From the NCBI GenBank assembly GCA_003454065.1, contig DMKZ01000119.1, positions 1 to 9,175 on the forward strand: 9,175 bases of DNA, read 5' to 3'. The notes beneath the pieces were generated by a model. That model did not search any database, had not been told where the DNA came from, and saw nothing but the letters and a program-made list of their open reading frames with translations. This DNA comes from Spirochaetaceae bacterium (GTDB lineage: Bacteria; Spirochaetota; Spirochaetia; Sphaerochaetales; Sphaerochaetaceae). Positions 6,681 through 9,175 of this stretch are shown one piece after another (within the stretch, counting starts at the first letter, position 1; every line of letters begins with the position of its first letter). Made by a program: the position numbers and the translations under genes.

Positions 6681-8525
6681 ATGGGCAGGGACGGCTCGTA
6701 CACGGAAAAAGACATCGAAAGCTTGGAAGACCTTGAGCACATACGCAAGAGGCCTGGGATGTACATAGGCGCGCTCGGCGATGGAACGGACAGATGGGAT
6801 GGCCTCTACGTTCTTATTCAGGAAGTCGTGGATAACTCCATAGACGAGTTCATAATGAAGTTCGGCAATGCAATAGATGTGGAATGCACCGAGAAAAGCG
6901 TTAGGATTCGAGATTACGGAAGGGGAATACCGCAGAAAAGCCTTATCGATTGCGTGTCGAAAACCAATACCGGCGGCAAATTCAACCAGAATGTCTTTCA
7001 ATGCTCTTCAGGCTTGAATGGAGTCGGCCTTAAGGCGGTCAATGCCGTTTCGAGCTATTTCGAAGCACGAAGCTATAGGGACGGAAAGTGCTTTTCCTGC
7101 GTTTTCGAGAAGGGAGTTTTCAAGGAAAAGAAGAGCTGGAAGATTCCCGAAGGCGAAACCGGAACGGAGATTCTCTTTACTCCGGACGATTCCAAAGGGC
7201 TATTCGAGAACTATTCGTACAACCTCGATATCGCATATGACATACTTTGCGATTATTCGTATTTGAGTCCGGGACTGACAATCAATTTCAACGGAAAGAA
7301 GATCAAGAGCAAGAACGGTTTGAAGGATTTGCTCGTCAACAAGATAGGGGATGCCGACATCCTATACGACATAGCGCATTACACCAACAAGGAAGGCGAC
7401 ATCAGCATAGCATTCACTCATTTGACGCAGAGCTTTTCGGAGGAATACTTCTCTTTCGCGAACGGGAAATATACGATTCATGGCGGAACCCACTTGTCGA
7501 GCTTCAAGGAGGGTTTGTCGAAAGGCTTGAATGATTTTTTCAGAAAGGATTGGGACCCGAAGGACACCAGAGAAGGGCTGATAGCGGCGATTTCCGTTCG
7601 GGTGCAGGATCCTTTCTTCGATGGCCAGACCAAAACGAAATGCATTTGTACTGAAATAAAGACCAAGGTCATTGATTTCGTAAAGGAATGCGTTACGGAC
7701 CATCTGCTCAAAAATCAGAAAGGCGCGCAAGCGCTTAAGGATAAGATAATCCAAGCCGAGAAGATGCATAAGGACATCTCCGAGATAAAGAAAGCGGTGA
7801 AGATGCTGCAGAGCAAAACGAAGCTGAACATACCCAACTTGAAGGATTGCAGGTATCATTTGAACGACAGGAGCAAGAAGGATCGCGAAAAAGGCGAGAA
7901 CAGCATGATTTTCATATGCGAGGGAAATTCGGCAGCAGGGAGTTTCATTCCCACGAGGAATGTCGAGAACCAAGCCGTTTTCCCCGTTCGCGGAAAAATC
8001 AGCAATGTCGAGAAAAAGAACAATAAGAAAGTCATATACGGCAATGAGGAGTTGTTCAACCTCGTTTCGGCCCTGGGGGTGGAAAACGATATGGATAATT
8101 TGCGATACGGCAAGGTCATAATCGCCACCGATGCCGATTACGACGGGTATCATATACGTCTTTTGCTAATGACTTTTTTCATAAATTTCTTTCCCGAACT
8201 GATAAACGACAAAAGGGTCTATATCCTGGAAACGCCTCTTTTCAAAGTGCGCAACAAGACCACGATCGAATATTGCTATAATGAAAAGGAAAGGGATATG
8301 GCAATCCAAAAAGTGAAGAATGCGGAAATAACAAGGTTCAAAGGCCTCGGAGAAGTGAACCCTTCCGATTTCAAGTCATTCATAGCTCCGGAAAGCATCG
8401 TGCTTATCCCCGTGAAAATCGATTCCATAGGACAGGTCGATCGCATGGTGGAATTCTATATGGGCGGCAATACGCCCGAAAGGAGGGGCTTCATCATGGA
8501 CAATCTTATCGATGATGTGAACTAA
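6681..8525 (+). CDS. parE: DNA topoisomerase IV subunit B (ParE, GyrB family)
   Basis: The 614-residue product is the ATPase/TOPRIM subunit of a type IIA topoisomerase, expected to pair with a ParC/GyrA-like subunit not in this window and to decatenate daughter chromosomes. The GHKL ATPase motifs are QEVVDNSIDE (47-56), RDYGRGIP (77-84) and SSGLNGVGLKAVNA (109-122). The transducer has FDGQTKTKC (313-321) with the QTK loop. The TOPRIM domain has CEGNSAAGS (413-421, catalytic Glu414), TDADYDGYHIR (483-493; Asp484, 486, 488) and RFKGLGEVNPSDF (552-564), and the tail is FYMGGNTPERRGFI. The sequence FFPELINDKRVYILETPLF and the short length resemble Bacteroidetes ParE more than E. coli ParE, so GyrB is less likely. 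GAGGTGG precedes the ATG. Odd points: Asn416 replaces the usual Asp of EGDSA, and an intrinsic terminator precedes the ribosome binding site. Confidence 0.92.
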   Translation: MGRDGSYTEKDIESLEDLEHIRKRPGMYIGALGDGTDRWDGLYVLIQEVVDNSIDEFIMKFGNAIDVECTEKSVRIRDYGRGIPQKSLIDCVSKTNTGGKFNQNVFQCSSGLNGVGLKAVNAVSSYFEARSYRDGKCFSCVFEKGVFKEKKSWKIPEGETGTEILFTPDDSKGLFENYSYNLDIAYDILCDYSYLSPGLTINFNGKKIKSKNGLKDLLVNKIGDADILYDIAHYTNKEGDISIAFTHLTQSFSEEYFSFANGKYTIHGGTHLSSFKEGLSKGLNDFFRKDWDPKDTREGLIAAISVRVQDPFFDGQTKTKCICTEIKTKVIDFVKECVTDHLLKNQKGAQALKDKIIQAEKMHKDISEIKKAVKMLQSKTKLNIPNLKDCRYHLNDRSKKDREKGENSMIFICEGNSAAGSFIPTRNVENQAVFPVRGKISNVEKKNNKKVIYGNEELFNLVSALGVENDMDNLRYGKVIIATDADYDGYHIRLLLMTFFINFFPELINDKRVYILETPLFKVRNKTTIEYCYNEKERDMAIQKVKNAEITRFKGLGEVNPSDFKSFIAPESIVLIPVKIDSIGQVDRMVEFYMGGNTPERRGFIMDNLIDDVN

Positions 8526-8531
8526 AATAAC

Positions 8532-8691
8532 GGTGCTTCTAAAAACCTCAAAGTCCGAACCTGCCAGATGTCCTTACGGCTGAAAAGCCGGCGGAAAGCC
8601 TCGAAATACGATGAGTATTTCTGTGTTTTCCGCCGGTTTTTCATCTCGAAAATTCGCAGGCATTTTCGAATAGCAGGTTTTTAGAAGCGCC
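8532..8691. repeat. 160-bp imperfect palindromic intergenic repeat (ERIC/MITE-like)
   Basis: The outer arms 8532-8548 and 8675-8691 are inverted copies over 17 positions with a single T/G wobble (core GCTTCTAAAAACCT against AGGTTTTTAGAAGC). Further nested pairs are CCTGC (8560-8564) with GCAGG (8656-8660), AGATG (8566-8570) with CATCT (8642-8646), a 10-bp stem CCGGCGGAAA/TTTCCGCCGG, and a 7-bp tip GAAATAC/GTATTTC. The element starts a few bases after the parE stop. Its arm motif also occurs at 6589-6630, which argues for a dispersed repeat rather than a structure unique to this gene. No ORF of its own is seen, so if mobile it would need help in trans. Confidence 0.75.
8588..8641 (+). terminator. 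Likely parE terminator in the centre of the palindrome
   Basis: A 10-bp GC-rich stem (CCGGCGGAAA 8588-8597 with TTTCCGCCGG 8627-8636) carries a 5x5 internal loop, a second exact 7-bp stem (8603-8609 with 8615-8621) and a 5-nt loop, and is followed by five T residues. It lies about 60 nt after the parE stop and is the only terminator-like structure downstream of that gene, so the repeat probably provides transcription termination. Confidence 0.65.
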
Positions 8692-8699
8692 CAAAAATG

Positions 8700-8849
8700 A
8701 TTTTCGGTTTTTTCCTTTACGATTCTTGCGACATCAAAAAACAAGGTGTCTCTGCTGTCTTCGAATCCTCTTTGCTTTCCGCTTATTGAGAATGCTTGAC
8801 AAGGAAACCCCGCACACAGTATATCGTGGTCGGGTATCGATTTTTTATC
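8700..8849 (-). pseudogene. Remnant of a cytosine-5 DNA methyltransferase (motif IV region)
   Basis: On the minus strand about 50 codons read [17 protein letters not shown] then [20 protein letters not shown] and [10 protein letters not shown]. This is the motif III/IV block of C5-cytosine methyltransferases, with the catalytic Cys of GFPCQ and the FEDSR(D/G)TLFFDVARI segment that follows it. Motif I (DLFAGxGG) should lie N-terminal and ENV motif VI C-terminal; neither is found. The frame meets a stop at 8859-8861 inside the second palindrome, and recognisable homology ends near 8706, where the arm of the first palindrome begins. The open frame runs on through that repeat to about 8577 but with no family similarity. 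It is a fragment, not an active enzyme, and was probably part of a restriction-modification system. Confidence 0.8.
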
Positions 8850-9025
8850 GAGGTTTTTTCAAAACTCCTTCCTTCACGCTGCTCGCTCTTCCGGTGCAAG
8901 CCGCAAGTCCTGCGGATTCCCCTCCGAAACGGGCATATGCACAAAGTATTAGCCCGTTTCGGAGGGGAACGCCTTGCGCCGGAATAGGCTTCGCAACATC
9001 TTGAAATTAGTTTTGAAAAACCTCG
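8849..9025. repeat. 177-bp imperfect palindrome with a perfect 18-bp core stem
   Basis: The core arms 8917-8934 and 8952-8969 are perfect 18-nt inverted copies (TTCCCCTCCGAAACGGGC and its complement) around a 17-nt loop. Outside them, CCGGTGCAAG (8891-8900) pairs with CTTGCGCCGG (8973-8982) with one wobble; the left side also holds a small extra hairpin, CCGCA-AGTCC-TGCGG (8901-8915). The ends are again inverted: 8849-8866 (CGAGG, six T, CAAAACT) with 9009-9025 (AGTTTTG, five A, CCTCG). No coding potential is evident and I see no clear target duplication. Its left end cuts the methyltransferase remnant. Confidence 0.8.
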
Positions 9026-9097
9026 GAAATTCCATGGCGGCGGAACAAATGATTGACGCTCGCCCTAAATTTGCTTTTTTATCGGATTTCGATATAT

Positions 9098-9145
9098 TTA
9101 TATGTCAGGAGCAAGTCTGCCTGGTGTTTCTTTTGTCGTTTTCAT
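9098..9145 (-). pseudogene. Minus-strand start with strong ribosome binding site, 15-codon frame
   Basis: On the minus strand AGGAGG (complement of 9152-9157) stands 6 nt before an ATG at 9145-9143. The frame reads MKTTKETPGRLAPDI and stops at TAA. The Shine-Dalgarno is the best in the window, so this looks like a genuine former gene start now cut short by decay or a frameshift. A shifted frame continues with LTYKYIEIR before another stop. It lies upstream of, and in the same orientation as, the methyltransferase remnant, but I recognise no family in it. A real short leader peptide is an alternative. Confidence 0.35.
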
Positions 9146-9175
9146 TGGTTGCCTCCTATTGATTCCATTTTGGCA

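Noticed and set aside
7362..8153. Minus-strand open frame of about 263 codons inside parE.
   Set aside because: It is a shadow of the conserved ParE transducer/TOPRIM coding frame with no protein-like motif pattern.
8726..9004. Plus-strand open frame of about 92 codons in the 3' region.
   Set aside because: It runs antisense through the methyltransferase remnant and into the second palindrome, with no ribosome binding site and a composition explained by the repeat.
8849..9025. Integron attC site as an explanation of the asymmetric palindrome.
   Set aside because: I do not see the RYYYAAC/GTTRRRY core boxes at the ends or an adjacent cassette gene.
8532..9025. CRISPR array suggested by several inverted and repeated motifs.
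   Set aside because: The repeats are inverted and differ in length and spacing; there are no regular direct repeats with unique spacers.
8974..9162. Plus-strand open frame of 62 codons at the window end, with a hydrophobic tail.
   Set aside because: It begins within the palindrome, lacks a Shine-Dalgarno, and its hydrophobic tail is the complement of the A-rich minus-strand start region.

Overview
This 9.2 kb window looks like a chromosomal segment of a diderm bacterium, most likely a spirochaete (Treponema/Sphaerochaeta-like). The reasons are a Gram-negative type outer-membrane beta-barrel protein with an N-terminal FecR-like domain, a ParE of the short type shared with Bacteroidetes, and the yebC-ruvC gene order. 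The phylum is inferred from gene types only. Base composition is moderate and codon use looks even across the intact genes.

Layout. Bases 2-2266 form a compact plus-strand group: the 3' part of yebC, ruvC (TTG start abutting the yebC stop) and a plant/alphaproteobacterial-type glutamate-cysteine ligase (gshA). The last codons of gshA contain a near-consensus sigma-70 promoter whose 17-nt spacer is mostly an A tract. It fires into a 1431-residue exported protein (2288-6583) made of a signal peptide, a FecR-like domain, a Tyr-rich linker, a ZU5-like domain and a very large C-terminal beta-barrel. A strong intrinsic terminator (6641-6668) follows, placed unusually close to the ribosome binding site of parE (6681-8525), the ATPase/TOPRIM subunit of topoisomerase IV.

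The last 650 bases hold no intact gene but are structured. A 160-bp imperfect palindrome (8532-8691) starts just after parE and contains a terminator-like hairpin. Next comes a minus-strand remnant of a cytosine-5 DNA methyltransferase that keeps only the catalytic PCQ region (about 8700-8849). A second, different palindrome of about 177 bp (8849-9025) follows, and then a strong minus-strand ribosome binding site and ATG that open only a 15-codon frame. One arm motif of the first palindrome recurs at 6589-6630, so it is a repeat family with at least three arm-like copies here. I read this end as a decayed restriction-modification locus invaded by MITE/ERIC-like repeats.

The strongest leads are: the A-tract promoter that could phase-vary the surface protein; the unusual FecR/ZU5/barrel architecture; the two palindromic repeats around the methyltransferase remnant; and a natural Asn in ParE at the position where Asp-to-Asn in E. 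coli GyrB gives quinolone resistance.
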